A DNA stretch of 64,000 nt from Leisingera coralii. Lineage in GTDB: Bacteria; Pseudomonadota; Alphaproteobacteria; Rhodobacterales; Rhodobacteraceae. Below the pieces are notes generated by a model. The model did no database searches, had not been told where the DNA came from, and saw only the letters and a list, made by a program, of their open reading frames with translations. The stretch spans positions 10,321 through 74,320 of the forward strand of contig NZ_JBHUPT010000006.1 in assembly GCF_049056525.1 (NCBI RefSeq), given 5' to 3'. Of the stretch, positions 8,819 through 17,414 are shown piece after piece. How positions within the stretch are numbered: the stretch's first letter is position 1; the number at the start of each line of letters is the position of its first letter. Position numbers and translations under genes: made by a program.

Positions 8819-10480
8819 GCGCTTTGGATTAGACAGGCAGGTCCATAGTGGCGTTACACTTACACCTAGTGACGCTTCGGCGCGGCCCGTCGAACCAGGC
8901 CTTGGTGATCCGAGCAGAAAGTGATTTATGCGCTCGCTATGCAGATAGCAGATCGTTATCCTTCTAGGCGAAAAGGAAACAGCTTCAAGATGCAATAAAG
9001 GGTAACAATTTTGACGAATGCCGCTGATCTAAAGCCACTGGTAGACGCTCCAAGAGAGGACTTGGGAGCGGAGTATAAGACGTGGCTCGACCTTTCACAG
9101 AATGATGGTCGGGCAACAGTGGCGAAAGCAGCCATTGCCCTTGCCAATCATGGCGGAGGCTTTCTGGTTTTGGGCTTTGATGAACAGGGCGAAAACCTCA
9201 TCTCCGCACAAAAACCAGAAGAGATTCCTGAAGTTACTCAAGATGTCGTAAACGCAGCAATTCGCCGCTTTGCGACCCCCGAGTTTCACTGCGAAGTCCA
9301 CTTGATCAAAAGCGCAGCCAGTGGAGCCGAACATCCAGTTGTCTGCGTACCGGGCGATCAAACGGAACCGGTGATGAGTAAACGGGATTGCAACGGCGTG
9401 ATCTCGCGTAATCGGTGCTATATACGAAAGCCAGGCCCCCGTAGCGAAGAGCCACAAACTAGCGAAGAATGGCGTACGCTGATAAATCGGTGCGTCCGGG
9501 CGAGCCGCGAAGATATGCTTGAAGCCATTCGTTCGATAGTCTCTGGGCGAGTTGACGCCATTGAACCTCCACCCAACATACAGGCGGAGCTAACCCAATT
9601 CTGCACAGCGGCAAATGGTCGATGGCAAGAGCTTTCTGCAGCACTGCCAGAAAACTCCCCGTCACGGTTCCCAGATGGTTTTTTCGAGATGGGGTTTGCG
9701 CTAATAGGGAACGATCCCGCACAAAACCTTGCAGAAATCCAAGATCGCCTGCAGAAAGCACGGCAGGTTCGGATGACGGGTTGGGGTCCTTTTTTGGATT
9801 TGAACCGGCAGGAATGGCGACCATACCCCCATGACGGCATGGTTGAAGCATGGGTGGGTCGACCGGTTGAAGAACGGCTATTGGCGGAAGAACCCGCACA
9901 TGCCGACTTCTGGCGCGTTGACCGATCAGGAAAGCTCTACTCAATTCGCGGGTATTCCGAAGACGGACTCAAAGACACACCAGCCGGTCGAGTCATTGAT
10001 GTGACATTGCCGGTCTGGCGTGTTGGTGAAGCGACGTACTTTGCACTGAGGTATGCCGAACAGTTTGAAGGTGTCGAGACGATAGCCATTCGTGTTCGCT
10101 TCACAGGTTTGAATGAGCGAACTCTTACGAGTGTGACAGGACTGCGAATGATGATGGACTATCGGATCAGTCAAACTGACGAGGTGCTTTTGGAAACCAC
10201 CGCCAGTCTTGCTCAGCTTCGCGACAATATGGTCGAGGTGATTCATGGCCTACTTACTCCTCTTTACGAGGTGTTCAATTTCTTTCCTCTGTCGCAGGCG
10301 CTTGTGGAAGAAGAATTGGAGCGTATGAGGCAAGGACGTTATTAACTGGTTTCCCTGGCGGGCTTGATATCATCAGAACGGCCGCACTGAACTTTCACCG
10401 TGGCTACCGACGCTGAAGTGCAGATTCCCCTCCCTGCATTGGCAACCGTGATAGTCAAAGACCGAATATAGCGTCCGCTC
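8819..10480. other. AT-richer islet bracketed by an 11-bp direct repeat
   Basis: The stretch from about 8840 to 10470 is visibly lower in GC and uses codons unlike its neighbours. CGGGCCGCAAG occurs at 8808-8818 and again at 10481-10491, just outside it. It holds one gene (9011-10345). 8598-8818 is the ordinary upstream region of mscS, 8819-9010 has no gene, and 10346-10480 has no gene. No integrase or tRNA is visible. Confidence 0.45.
9011..10345 (+). CDS. AlbA_2 (Schlafen-type) domain protein, probably horizontally acquired
   Basis: A 444-residue protein whose N-terminal part (about 10-140) matches the AlbA_2/divergent AAA-4 putative nucleic-acid-binding domain. The markers are EYKTWLDLSQ, then AIALANHGGGFLVLGFDEQG, then CVPGDQTEPVMSKRD and RCYIRKPGPRSEEP. 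The remaining 300 residues are a family-specific helical/beta region I cannot assign. The start is TTG at 9011. Codon use is less GC-biased than in flanking genes, indicating recent transfer. AlbA_2 proteins occur as regulators and as parts of defence loci, but here no partner gene is present, so the role is unknown. Confidence 0.75.
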   Translation: MTNAADLKPLVDAPREDLGAEYKTWLDLSQNDGRATVAKAAIALANHGGGFLVLGFDEQGENLISAQKPEEIPEVTQDVVNAAIRRFATPEFHCEVHLIKSAASGAEHPVVCVPGDQTEPVMSKRDCNGVISRNRCYIRKPGPRSEEPQTSEEWRTLINRCVRASREDMLEAIRSIVSGRVDAIEPPPNIQAELTQFCTAANGRWQELSAALPENSPSRFPDGFFEMGFALIGNDPAQNLAEIQDRLQKARQVRMTGWGPFLDLNRQEWRPYPHDGMVEAWVGRPVEERLLAEEPAHADFWRVDRSGKLYSIRGYSEDGLKDTPAGRVIDVTLPVWRVGEATYFALRYAEQFEGVETIAIRVRFTGLNERTLTSVTGLRMMMDYRISQTDEVLLETTASLAQLRDNMVEVIHGLLTPLYEVFNFFPLSQALVEEELERMRQGRY

Positions 10481-10547
10481 CGGGCCGCAAGCGCGCCGGC
10501 TGGATTTGCAGCGGCAGCGCTCGAAGCTTTGCCGTGGCCGCAACAGA

Positions 10548-10574
10548 AAAGCCCCGCCGGAACGGCGGGGCTTT
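10548..10574. terminator. bidirectional intrinsic terminator
   Basis: Perfect 11-bp stem AAAGCCCCGCC/GGCGGGGCTTT with a 5-nt loop. It lies 25 bp beyond the ald stop codon (minus strand) and also downstream of the AlbA_2 gene (plus strand). Confidence 0.85.
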
Positions 10575-10598
10575 CCCAATTCAATCTATCCGAAGCGC

Positions 10599-11717
10599 TT
10601 ACTGCTTCAGCGCCAGTTTCGGCGACAGAACGTCGATGCCCAGGGCCTCGCCGACCGCGTAGTAGGTCAGCTGGCCGGCGTGCACGTTCAGGCCGTTCAG
10701 CAGGTGCGGGTCGTCCTCGCAGGCCTGGCGCCAGCCCTTGTTGGCCAGGTTCAGCATGAAGGGCATGGTGGCGTTGCCCAGGGCCTGGGTCGAGGTGCGC
10801 GCCACGGCGCCCGGCATGTTGGCCACGCAGTAGTGCATGATGCCGTCGACCTCATAGATCGGGTCGGCGTGGGTGGTCGCCTTGGAGGTCTCGAAGCAGC
10901 CGCCCTGGTCGATGGCAACGTCCACTAGCACTGCACCCGGCTTCATCTCCGAGAGCTGCGCGCGGGACACCAGTTTCGGCGCTGCTGCACCGGGGACCAG
11001 AACCGCGCCGATCACCATGTCGGCCTCGCGCACCAGCTCAGCGGTGGCGCCGGCGGTGGAGTACTGGTTTTTGAAGGTGCGGCCGAAGACGTCGTCCAGG
11101 TACTTCAGGCGGGTCAGCGAGCGGTCGAGGATGGTGACATCCGCGCCCATGCCGGCCGCGATCTTGGCTGCGTGGGTACCGACGACGCCGCCGCCGATCA
11201 CCACAACCTTGGCCGGGGCCACGCCGGGCACGCCGCCCATCAGCACGCCGCGGCCGCCGTTGGCCTTCTGCAGGGTCCAGCTGCCGACCTGGGGTGCCAG
11301 GCGGCCGGCCACTTCCGACATCGGCGCCAGCAGCGGCAGGCCGCCGCGGTCGTCGGTGACGGTCTCGTAAGCGATTGCGGTACAACCGGATTCCAGCAGG
11401 TCCTTGGTCTGCTCCGGATCGGGTGCCAGGTGCAGGTAGGTGAACAGCAGCTGGCCTTCGCGCAGCATCTTGCGCTCAACCGCCTGGGGTTCCTTTACCT
11501 TGACGATCATGTCGGCGGTGGCAAAGATTTCCTCGGCGGTGTCGAGGATCACCGCACCGGCGGCGGCATAGTCTTCGTCGGTGAAGCCGGCGCCCATGCC
11601 GGCGCCTTTCTGAATGACAACCTCATGGCCGCGGATGACGGCCTCGCGGGCGGCGTCGGGGGTCATGCCGACGCGGAATTCCTGCGGTTTGATCTCGGTG
11701 GGGCAGCCGATTTTCAT
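10599..11717 (-). CDS. ald: alanine dehydrogenase
   Basis: A 372-residue NAD-dependent L-alanine dehydrogenase interconverting alanine with pyruvate and ammonium. The N-terminal MKIGCPTEIKPQEFRVGMTP carries the conserved substrate-site Arg. The Rossmann motif is VVIGGGVVGTHAA (about 171-183), and GATAELVREADMVIGAVLVPG follows. Full length for the family. Divergent 140 bp away is an Lrp/AsnC regulator of the type that activates ald in response to alanine, so local control is very likely. A strong terminator follows. Confidence 0.97.
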   Translation of the reverse strand: MKIGCPTEIKPQEFRVGMTPDAAREAVIRGHEVVIQKGAGMGAGFTDEDYAAAGAVILDTAEEIFATADMIVKVKEPQAVERKMLREGQLLFTYLHLAPDPEQTKDLLESGCTAIAYETVTDDRGGLPLLAPMSEVAGRLAPQVGSWTLQKANGGRGVLMGGVPGVAPAKVVVIGGGVVGTHAAKIAAGMGADVTILDRSLTRLKYLDDVFGRTFKNQYSTAGATAELVREADMVIGAVLVPGAAAPKLVSRAQLSEMKPGAVLVDVAIDQGGCFETSKATTHADPIYEVDGIMHYCVANMPGAVARTSTQALGNATMPFMLNLANKGWRQACEDDPHLLNGLNVHAGQLTYYAVGEALGIDVLSPKLALKQ

Positions 11718-11808
11718 GTGAGTCTCTCCTCCAAATCAATCTGCGGTCATTTTGCCGCAGGCGGCGGAAAAGGTGCTGCTTTTTTGGGCAGAATAAAAAC
11801 ATGCCTTT

Positions 11809-11821
11809 CGAAGAATCTTCG
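11809..11821. promoter_or_regulatory. candidate Lrp/AldR operator palindrome
   Basis: A perfect 13-bp palindrome, CGAAGA-A-TCTTCG, lies in the ald/Lrp intergenic region, 36 bp before the chosen start of the regulator. Position and symmetry fit autoregulation and control of ald; no experimental consensus is available from the sequence alone. Confidence 0.4.
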
Positions 11822-11857
11822 TCTATACAGGCAAAAGCAAGCAAGGATCTTCGCAAA

Positions 11858-12316
11858 ATGTCTTTGGACGAAACAGATCGTCGCATCCTCTCGGTGCTTC
11901 AAAAGCAGGGGCGCATCTCCAACGCCGACCTGTCGGAGCGGGTGAACCTATCCGCTTCGGCCTGCCACCGGCGTGTGCAGAGGCTGGAGGCGGAGGGCTA
12001 TATCCGCGATTATGTCGCGCTTCTGGACGCGCGCAAGATGAACGTGCCGACCACGGTGTTTGTGGAGATCACCCTGTCCGGCCAGGCGGATGAGGTGCTG
12101 GACGCCTTCGAGAAGGCGGTGTCGCGGATCCCGGACGTGCTGGAGTGCCATCTGATGGCGGGGACGGCGGATTACATCCTCAAGGTGGTGGCGGAGAACA
12201 CCGAGGATTTTGCCCGCATCCACCGCCAGTATCTGGCGCGGCTGCCGGGGGTGGCGCAGATGCAGTCGAGCTTTGCGCTGCGCACCGTGTTCAAGACGAC
12301 GGCGCTGCCGGTTTGA
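11858..12316 (+). CDS. Lrp/AsnC family transcriptional regulator (AldR-like)
   Basis: A 152-residue Lrp/AsnC regulator. Residues 1-60 form the helix-turn-helix (LDETDRRILSVLQKQGRISN, LSERVNLSASACHRRVQRLE). The rest is the RAM ligand-binding domain (ECHLMAGTADYILKVVAENTEDF). It begins at the ATG at 11858, preceded by AAGGAT; an in-frame ATG at 11801 would put the likely operator inside the gene. Divergence from ald suggests it is the alanine-responsive activator of that gene. Confidence 0.9.
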   Translation: MSLDETDRRILSVLQKQGRISNADLSERVNLSASACHRRVQRLEAEGYIRDYVALLDARKMNVPTTVFVEITLSGQADEVLDAFEKAVSRIPDVLECHLMAGTADYILKVVAENTEDFARIHRQYLARLPGVAQMQSSFALRTVFKTTALPV

Positions 12317-12338
12317 GCCATCGGAGGGGGTGACATGC

Positions 12339-12367
12339 GTGCACCCCCTGTGCACCCCCTGTGCACC
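12339..12367. repeat. short tandem repeat, GTGCACCCCCT x 2.6
   Basis: Two full copies of the 11-mer (12339-12349 and 12350-12360) plus seven bases of a third. It sits just after the Lrp stop codon and before the convergent CPBP gene. An 11-bp unit keeps each copy on the same DNA face, but slippage is the simplest origin. Confidence 0.7.
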
Positions 12368-12381
12368 GGCGCGGCGGAAAT

Positions 12382-13221
12382 TCAGGCCGGGCCCGGATAG
12401 GTGAACAGCAGGAGGTGGGTGAGGTTGAAGGCGAAATGCATTGCCACCGGCACCCGGAACCTGCCGCTTCCCCAGTAGCCGAGCCCGCAGGCCAAACCCA
12501 GCAGCGTGGCGAAACCGGCGACCGCCGGGCCTGCACCCAGGTGGACAAGACCGAACAGCAGGCTCGCCGAGGCGATCCCGGCGGCAGGCCCGAAGCGGCG
12601 GCTGAGGCCCTGCTGCAGGTAGCCGCGGAAGAAGGCTTCCTCTGCCAGGCAGGTGAGCAGCAGATTCGAGAGCATCCAGAGAAGGGTCCAGGCGGGGAGG
12701 CTGGGGTCCCATTGCAGCGCGCCGGCTGCCATGGCCAGCGGGAACAGGGTGGCGAGCAGGAGCAGGCCGGAGAGGAAGGCGGGTTTGCCTGCCGGATCAT
12801 TGCGCTGCAACAGGGCAGGCCAGGCCAGCAGCAGGGCGAAGAACACCAGCGGTTTGTCCAAATTCAGGTGCAGGGAATACGGCGCGCTATCGGGGCCGGT
12901 CTGCGCCTGGTCGAGGATCAGCAGGTTCTGCACTCCCGGAAAGAGATGCGCGCCAAGCGCCAGGGACCAGAGGGTCAGCAGCGCATGGCCGGTCAAGCGG
13001 ACCGGGCCGCGGGTGCGGGGGATGAAGGCTGCGAACAGCAGGCCGGTGGCCATCGCCATCAGCGCGGGCGGCGTCAGATGGCCGGCAGCAACAGCGGCCG
13101 CAGCAAAAAACGCGAGCAGGGCAAAGGCCAGCCCGCGCCGCCTGCTCCAGCCCGCGGCCAGCGCGGCCATCAGGATCAGCCAGGGCCAGGTTTGGGGCAG
13201 GGTTGTCACAAGAAAGCTCAT
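12382..13221 (-). CDS. CPBP family intramembrane metalloprotease
   Basis: A 279-residue, highly hydrophobic inner-membrane protein with about eight helices and a C-terminal CPBP (Abi/CAAX protease-like) domain. Motif 1 is CLAEEAFFRGYL (EE near residues 194-195), motif 2 is LLFGLVHLG (His near 227), and motif 3 is AMHFAFNLTHL (His near 262). These are the glutamates and histidines expected to bind zinc. Substrates of bacterial members are mostly unknown. The ATG at 13221 is used; an in-frame GTG at 13230 is also possible. Convergent with the Lrp gene. Confidence 0.88.
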   Translation of the reverse strand: MSFLVTTLPQTWPWLILMAALAAGWSRRRGLAFALLAFFAAAAVAAGHLTPPALMAMATGLLFAAFIPRTRGPVRLTGHALLTLWSLALGAHLFPGVQNLLILDQAQTGPDSAPYSLHLNLDKPLVFFALLLAWPALLQRNDPAGKPAFLSGLLLLATLFPLAMAAGALQWDPSLPAWTLLWMLSNLLLTCLAEEAFFRGYLQQGLSRRFGPAAGIASASLLFGLVHLGAGPAVAGFATLLGLACGLGYWGSGRFRVPVAMHFAFNLTHLLLFTYPGPA

Positions 13222-13491
13222 GGCCCGCACTTAATCCGGTCAACTGCCGGTTTTCCAGCCGGCTGCGCGGGTGCGCCACGGCTTTTGCGCTTGAACCCGG
13301 GCGGGTTTTCCGGTTGCCTTAGAGGAAGCTTCTGGCCGGCGGTTTCCTGTTGCGAGGCCTTGCCGGCAGATGGTTTCCCGTTGCGCGCAGCGATGATTTC
13401 CGCGGCTGTCCCAACGGGGCGACATCAAACATTCACATGCTGCCGGTAAAAGGCGGCGTTTTCACCACCTGACAAGGAAGGAACCCTGCCC

Positions 13492-14409
13492 GTGACCCGC
13501 GAATATGAGACCGCATCCCTGGACTGGCTGGAAGCGGAGCTGCAGGACACGCTGGACGAGGATATCGAGATCGAGTTCTCAGAGCCGATGCTGAGCCAGG
13601 AGATCCGCAAGATCTACCGCGAGCAGCACCCGGAGATGCTGGACCGGCAGGTCTATTTCCGCAACCTGTTGCGGCTGCAGGCGGAGCTGATCAAGGTGCA
13701 GGACTGGGTGCAGCATAGCGGCGCCAAGGTCTGCATCCTGTTCGAAGGCCGCGACGCGGCGGGCAAGGGCGGGGTGATCAAGCGGATCACCCAGCGGCTG
13801 GACCCGCGGGTGGCGCGGGTGGTGGCGCTGCCGGCGCCGAACCGCCGCGAGCAGAGCCAGTGGTTCTTCCAGCGCTATGTGCCGCATCTGCCGGCGGGCG
13901 GCGAGATCGTGCTGTTCGACCGCTCCTGGTACAACCGGGCCGGCGTCGAGCGGGTGATGGGCTTTGCCAGCGACGACCAGGTCGAGCAGTTCTTTCAGGA
14001 CGTTCCGGAATTCGAGCGGATGCTGGTGCGGTCGGGAATCATCCTGCTGAAATACTGGTTCTCGATCACCGACGAGGAGCAGCAGCTGCGGTTCATGATG
14101 CGTATCCATGACCCGATGAAACAGTGGAAGCTGTCGCCGATGGACCTGGAGAGCCGGATCCGCTGGGAGCAGTACACCAAGGCCAAGGAGGCGATGTTCA
14201 AGCGCACCAACATCCCCGAGGCGCCCTGGTACATTGTCGAGGGCAACGACAAGAAGCGCGAGCGGCTGAACTGCATCGAGCACCTGCTGACCAAGATACC
14301 TTATGAAGAGGTGCAGCACGAGAAGGTCGAGCTGCCGGACCGCAAGTACAATCCGGACTATGAGCGCCAGGTGCTGCCGGATGAGCTGTATGTGCCGAAG
14401 ATCTATTGA
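13492..14409 (+). CDS. ppk2: polyphosphate kinase 2
   Basis: A 305-residue one-domain PPK2, which moves phosphate between polyphosphate and a nucleoside diphosphate. Walker A is GRDAAGKGG at 86-94. The lid/Walker B region is DRSWYNR at 143-149 with LFDRSWYNRAG around it, and the C terminus has EAPWYIVEGNDKKRERLN. A short acidic N-terminal extension (1-40) precedes the kinase core, as in class I members. The start is GTG at 13492 after AAGGAAGG. A single gene, closed by two hairpins. Confidence 0.95.
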   Translation: MTREYETASLDWLEAELQDTLDEDIEIEFSEPMLSQEIRKIYREQHPEMLDRQVYFRNLLRLQAELIKVQDWVQHSGAKVCILFEGRDAAGKGGVIKRITQRLDPRVARVVALPAPNRREQSQWFFQRYVPHLPAGGEIVLFDRSWYNRAGVERVMGFASDDQVEQFFQDVPEFERMLVRSGIILLKYWFSITDEEQQLRFMMRIHDPMKQWKLSPMDLESRIRWEQYTKAKEAMFKRTNIPEAPWYIVEGNDKKRERLNCIEHLLTKIPYEEVQHEKVELPDRKYNPDYERQVLPDELYVPKIY

Positions 14410-14415
14410 GGTTTG

Positions 14416-14436
14416 AGGCCCCTGGAGCAGGGGCCT
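14416..14436. terminator. hairpin after ppk2
   Basis: A 9-bp stem AGGCCCCTG/CAGGGGCCT with a 3-nt loop, directly after the ppk2 stop codon and before the stronger hairpin at 14446. Confidence 0.6.
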
Positions 14437-14445
14437 GAACATGCA

Positions 14446-14471
14446 AAAGGGCGCGCCGCAGCGCGCCCTTT
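14446..14471. terminator. bidirectional intrinsic terminator (ppk2 / RTX gene)
   Basis: A perfect 11-bp stem AAAGGGCGCGC/GCGCGCCCTTT with a 4-nt loop, between the convergent ppk2 and CAP/RTX genes. Confidence 0.85.
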
Positions 14472-14491
14472 CCTGGTTTGCCCGGTGGGGA

Positions 14492-15574
14492 TCAGAACAG
14501 GAAATCGCCGGAGCTGAGATCCTGCGCGGTGATGTCGCGGAGCAGCATGCTGTCGCCGTCATTGTCGGTGATCAGCAAGCCTCTTGCGGTCTGGCTGGTG
14601 TGGTTGTTCATCAGGTCGCCGAAGCTGGTGATGCCGCCCGCAGCACGCAGGTCAATACGTTCGCCGCTGGCCAGCGGATCGAAGTCGGCTACGGTGTCTT
14701 TACCGCTGCTGAAGACAAACAGATCGCCGCCGCCCCGGCCGGCCATCCAGTCATTGCCTGCGCCGCCATCCAGGGTGTCGGCGCCGCCACCACCCCACAG
14801 TTTATCTTTACCGTTATTCCCAAACAGGCGGTCGGCGCCGTTATAGCCCCTCAACCTGTCGTCGCCGTTGCCGCCGGACAAGGTGTCTCCGTAGCTGCCG
14901 CCTAGCAGGGTGTCCTGGCCGTCCATGCCGCTCAACTGGTCCCGGCCGGCACTACCACTGAGTTTGTCGTTTCCAGCGCTGCCGGTCAGCGAATCGTTGC
15001 CGCCTAGGCCGTCCAGAGTACCGGCGCTGCCCAGAGACAGGACATCGTCGCCGGCGGTGGGTATGTTTCCGGTGCCGCCGCCCGAGCCGCCGCCGGACCC
15101 GGTGTCGAGCTGCAGCGGAGCGCTGGTGCGGGCGAAGTTCTGGGTGACCATCACGGCATCCCAGCCATTGAAGTTGCCCTGCTCGATGCCGATGCCGATC
15201 ACTTCGACATTGGCGCTGAGGATGTTGGCGCGGTGGCCGGGGCTGTTCATCAGCGAATTGTGCAGGTCGATAACATCATCTGCGAGGCCGGGGGCGCCGC
15301 GTTCGCTCTGCCAGGCGATGTTTTCGGCCCAGGTATAGCTGCCGGAGAACACAAAACCAGCATCGGCCATCCGGTCGCCGGCGCTGGAACCGCCGACACC
15401 GGTGTGGGAGAACACATTGTTGTTCAGCATCCACCCGCTGTGGTCTTCGGAAGAATCGTTGAGCCGCAATTCCAGCTGTACCGGGTTGAGACCGCGCGAA
15501 GTGCGCTCGGCGTTGATCAACTCGAGCATCTGCCGCTCGAGTACGCTTGCCTGTGACATCGTTAACTGCTCCAT
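14492..15574 (-). CDS. CAP (SCP/PR1) domain protein with RTX calcium-binding repeats
   Basis: A 360-residue probable type I secretion substrate. Residues about 10-150 are a CAP/SCP domain (LELINAERTSRGLNPVQL, SGWMLNNNVFSHTG, SYTWAENIAW, LMNSPGHRANIL) with the histidines and glutamate of the CAP cavity. A Gly/Ser linker follows, then about ten GGxGxDxLx-type nonapeptides (about 175-290) that bind calcium in a beta roll, and a C terminus ending FLF like RTX export signals. There is no Sec signal peptide, as expected for RTX proteins, and no transporter gene nearby. The start could be 15559 instead. The function of the CAP domain is unknown. Confidence 0.85.
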   Translation of the reverse strand: MEQLTMSQASVLERQMLELINAERTSRGLNPVQLELRLNDSSEDHSGWMLNNNVFSHTGVGGSSAGDRMADAGFVFSGSYTWAENIAWQSERGAPGLADDVIDLHNSLMNSPGHRANILSANVEVIGIGIEQGNFNGWDAVMVTQNFARTSAPLQLDTGSGGGSGGGTGNIPTAGDDVLSLGSAGTLDGLGGNDSLTGSAGNDKLSGSAGRDQLSGMDGQDTLLGGSYGDTLSGGNGDDRLRGYNGADRLFGNNGKDKLWGGGGADTLDGGAGNDWMAGRGGGDLFVFSSGKDTVADFDPLASGERIDLRAAGGITSFGDLMNNHTSQTARGLLITDNDGDSMLLRDITAQDLSSGDFLF

Positions 15575-16182
15575 GAGTGTGCCGGACCTCCGGCGGTGCG
15601 CCATCCGGTTAAAGGAAATTGTTTGGGCCGGAAGTCCGGGGGGGCGGATTTGCGGTTTTGCGGCGGAGCTCTGCCCGTTGAGCGGCGGATGGTACGCGGA
15701 TTTCTGCGCGTTTTGCCGGTTTGGAGCGTTGCGGCGCGGCCACGGACGGCGGCGGCAATTGTCCGCCGCCTTGCCGGCCCCTTGACGCGGTCAGGGGATT
15801 CGCTCCGGCGCGCTGGCCGCAGGCAGCGCGGCGAGGACAGGATATGATGTCTGGAAACGGTCCGGACGCCGCCGGGGGGGGATTGGCGGCGTCCGGTAAT
15901 ATTGGAAACCCGGGAGAGGCGTGCCTTGTTTGCAGGGACCAAGACGGGCGCCGGAATTAAATGGGGGGGGCGCAGCCCGCCCCGGGTTTCGATATTCCGG
16001 GTGTTCCAGGCCCGGACGGCGGGGCAAGGTTAGGGAAACGCATCAGATTTGCCCTGCCGTGAACCCTGTATAGCAGAACGGATTGCAGAAATACACCCTA
16101 AAGGTGTAATTTAAAATACTTCACGATTTTTGCGTGTGCTGCAAAACGGCCGGCCGGTGTTTGCGGCCCGTTCAAATGACAA
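15575..16182. other. 600-bp intergenic region without a recognisable gene
   Basis: Short frames on both strands look like chance. Visible structure is limited to two G8 runs (near 15875 and 15963) and a small hairpin TACACC-CTAAA-GGTGTA at about 16091-16107 in an AT-richer patch. Confidence 0.5.
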
Positions 16183-16206
16183 ACCCCCGGGCGGGGCCGC
16201 GGGGGT
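16183..16206 (-). terminator. probable rpsU terminator
   Basis: A GC-rich hairpin ACCCCCG/CGGGGGT about 70 bp beyond the rpsU stop codon; on the minus strand it is followed by TTTG only, so termination strength is uncertain. Confidence 0.5.
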
Positions 16207-16278
16207 CGTCTGAACTTATGTTCCGGCGGATCCGAAGATCTGCCTTAGTGCTGTCCAAAGCTGGAGAGCAAGGTTTGC

Positions 16279-16485
16279 TTACAGCAGACCTTCGCGCTGG
16301 GCTTTCTTGCGTGCCAGTTTACGGGCACGGCGGATCGCTTCAGCTTTCTCGCGCGCTTTTTTCTCGGACGGCTTCTCGAAATGCTGCTTCAGCTTCATTT
16401 CACGGAAAACGCCCTCGCGCTGCAGCTTCTTCTTCAGGGCACGGAGCGCCTGATCGACGTTGTTGTCGCGAACACTAACCTGCAT
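16279..16485 (-). CDS. rpsU: 30S ribosomal protein S21
   Basis: A 68-residue bS21 protein, component of the small ribosomal subunit. The family N terminus MQVSVRDNNVDQALRALKKK and the strongly basic C-terminal helix (RRARKLARKKAQ) are unmistakable, and the length is typical of alphaproteobacteria. It is a single gene with an AAGGTGG-type ribosome-binding site just upstream of the start. It is divergent from the COQ9-family gene. Confidence 0.97.
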   Translation of the reverse strand: MQVSVRDNNVDQALRALKKKLQREGVFREMKLKQHFEKPSEKKAREKAEAIRRARKLARKKAQREGLL

Positions 16486-16605
16486 GTGGTATTCACCACC
16501 TTTCTAAGTTTTGAGTTGCAAGGAAGATTGCAGGAAGTGGCCGTATAGCAAAGCGCCGCTAATTTGTCTAGTAGGGTGTCAGGACACTGCCAGCTGGAGG
16601 GTGAG

Positions 16606-17307
16606 ATGACCGAAGACCAGGATCACGCGCAGGACGATATCAGGGAAAAACTGCTGGATGCGGCGCTGGTGCACGTGCCGTTCGACGGCTGGTCGGAGGT
16701 GACATTCCGCGCTGCCTGCCACGATGCGGATGTGCCGGAGGTGCTGGCCCATGCGGTCTGCCCGCGCGGCGGGGTGGATCTGGCGCTGGCCTATCACGCC
16801 CGCGGCGATTCGCGGATGCTGGAGCGGCTGGCGGCCGAGGATCTGTCGGGGATGCGGTTCCGCGACAAGGTGGCGGCGGCGGTGCGGTTCCGGCTGGAGG
16901 CGGTCGATGACAAGGAGGCGGTGCGCCGCGGCACCACGCTCTTGACGCTGCCGCAGTATGCGGGCGACGGGGTCAAGGCGATCTGGGGCACCTGCGACCT
17001 GATCTGGGAGGCGCTGGGCGACGGCTCCGACGATCTGAACTGGTATACCAAGCGCGCCTCGCTGGCCGGGGTCTATTCCGCCACCGTGCTGTACTGGCTG
17101 GGCGACGATAGCCTGGACCACCAGGCGACCTGGGATTTCCTGGAGCGGCGGATCGACAACGTGATGGACTTCGAGAAGCTGAAGGCAGGCCTGCAGAAGA
17201 ACCCGTTCCTGAAACCGTTCCTGGTGGGGCCGAACTGGCTGGCCGAGCAGATCAAACCGCCCAAGGCGCGCGATGACTTGCCGGGCTCGCTGAACCCGCG
17301 CCGCTGA
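16606..17307 (+). CDS. COQ9 family protein (ubiquinone biosynthesis)
   Basis: A 233-residue COQ9-family protein with a TetR-like helical fold that in mitochondria binds lipid and supports the COQ7 hydroxylase step of ubiquinone synthesis. Family segments are REKLLDAALVHVPFDGWSE, RFRLEAVDDKEAVRRG, and NWYTKRASLAGVYSATVLYWLGDDS, which carries the membrane-contacting helix. The ATG at 16606 follows GGAGGGTGAG; the frame extends upstream to 16564 without support. It should act at the inner membrane surface. Single gene. Confidence 0.9.
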   Translation: MTEDQDHAQDDIREKLLDAALVHVPFDGWSEVTFRAACHDADVPEVLAHAVCPRGGVDLALAYHARGDSRMLERLAAEDLSGMRFRDKVAAAVRFRLEAVDDKEAVRRGTTLLTLPQYAGDGVKAIWGTCDLIWEALGDGSDDLNWYTKRASLAGVYSATVLYWLGDDSLDHQATWDFLERRIDNVMDFEKLKAGLQKNPFLKPFLVGPNWLAEQIKPPKARDDLPGSLNPRR

Positions 17308-17414
17308 GATTGCGCCGGCGGCGGTACAGCCCCCTGCTTGGCGGAGCGGCGTGGAAGTCTATCACCGTCTAATCAGCCCGCTGCGAGTGGCTTTTGCGGC
17401 CCGTGCAGCCTGCG

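Noticed and set aside
12339..12367. start of a CRISPR-like or iteron array
   Set aside because: Only 2.6 copies of an 11-mer with no spacers and no origin genes; simple slippage is sufficient.
15596..15960. short plus-strand open frames after the RTX gene
   Set aside because: No ribosome-binding site, mutually overlapping, with composition typical of noncoding GC-rich DNA.
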